Source: Phyllobacterium calauticae (GTDB lineage Bacteria > Pseudomonadota > Alphaproteobacteria > Rhizobiales > Rhizobiaceae). Taken from it: a stretch of DNA of 64,000 nt. Location of the stretch: positions 868,001 to 932,000 of the forward strand of contig NZ_JAGENB010000002.1 of the NCBI RefSeq assembly GCF_019991125.1. Reading direction: 5' to 3'. Below, in pieces: positions 63,814 through 64,000 of this stretch (its first letter is position 1; every line of letters starts with the position of its first letter). A program made the position numbers and the translations under genes. Below the pieces are notes generated by a model, which ran no database searches, was not told where the DNA came from, and saw only the letters and a list, made by a program, of their open reading frames with translations.

Positions 63814-64000
63814 ATGTGGATTCGAAGCGCGACGAAGGACGATCTGGCAACTGTCCGTGAATTGCTCGTAGAGACTTGGCACGCCACCTATGACGATGTC
63901 TACGGCGTCGAAAAGGTCAATGCGGTCACCAATCGCTACCACTCGCTGGATGCCTTGAAAAAGCAGCTGGCAAAACCCTATTCCGAGTTCATTCTTGCCG
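63814..64000 (+). CDS. GNAT N-acetyltransferase, N-terminal part (continues past window)
   Basis: An ATG at 63814, 3 bp after the gatB stop, opens 62 residues beginning MWIRSATKDDLATVRELLVE, the classic GNAT N-terminus (strand 1, helix 1). The acetyl-CoA motif lies beyond the window. The substrate is unknown. Confidence 0.82.
   Translation, partial: MWIRSATKDDLATVRELLVETWHATYDDVYGVEKVNAVTNRYHSLDALKKQLAKPYSEFILA

Overview
The window is a gene-dense chromosomal segment (about 60% G+C by eye) from an alphaproteobacterium of the order Rhizobiales. The best fit is the Brucella/Ochrobactrum/Phyllobacterium side of the order. Pointers are an exoR homologue beside xthA, a fused secDF, a DUF1127 gene followed by CCUCCUCCC-loop hairpins, a GTTC-N7-GTTC SOS box, a class I PHA synthase and frequent TTG starts. 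There is no rRNA, so genus is an inference. No prophage, integrase, transposase or CRISPR array was seen.

Layout. 1-20 kb: the valS 3' end, a FadL-type porin, exoR, xthA, erpA, dgt, argS, a large SPOR-domain membrane protein, nagZ, scpAB, tatABC, serS, then surE-pcm-nlpD-like. 20-32 kb: a DUF815 ATPase, yajC-secDF, an Mth938-like gene, an NDUFAF6-like squalene/phytoene-synthase-fold gene, trmFO, an aldo/keto reductase, the DUF1127/cuckoo-RNA locus, DUF2157 and GDYXXLXY genes, tRNA-Leu and an S9 peptidase. 32-37 kb: an RND efflux operon. 37-46 kb: tig, an HD phosphohydrolase, a BKACE enzyme, an AraC/GyrI regulator, radC, map, sfsA, a probable AbcR-type sRNA, a small lipoprotein, tRNA-Glu and an M15 peptidase. 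46-57 kb: phaC, a small lipoprotein, an aminotransferase, hom, glpX, a secreted hypothetical protein, recJ, an SOS-controlled Y-family polymerase and a YjhX-like gene. 57-64 kb: a second-type ClpP, an ArsR/AHSA1 pair, a TetR-controlled divergent operon, an isochorismatase-fold hydrolase, gatB and the start of a GNAT acetyltransferase.

Functional groupings: protein export (tatABC, yajC-secDF), envelope growth and division (SPOR protein, nagZ, NlpD-like protein, M15 peptidase), chromosome segregation (scpAB), translation (valS, argS, serS, gatB, trmFO, tRNAs, tig, map), repair (xthA, recJ, radC, PolY) and regulation. The least ordinary content is non-coding: a three-hairpin array with anti-Shine-Dalgarno loops downstream of DUF1127 (27757-27866, minus), a candidate AbcR-like sRNA (43961-44096, minus), and three copies of a 30-32 bp palindromic repeat, all in gaps between convergent genes.
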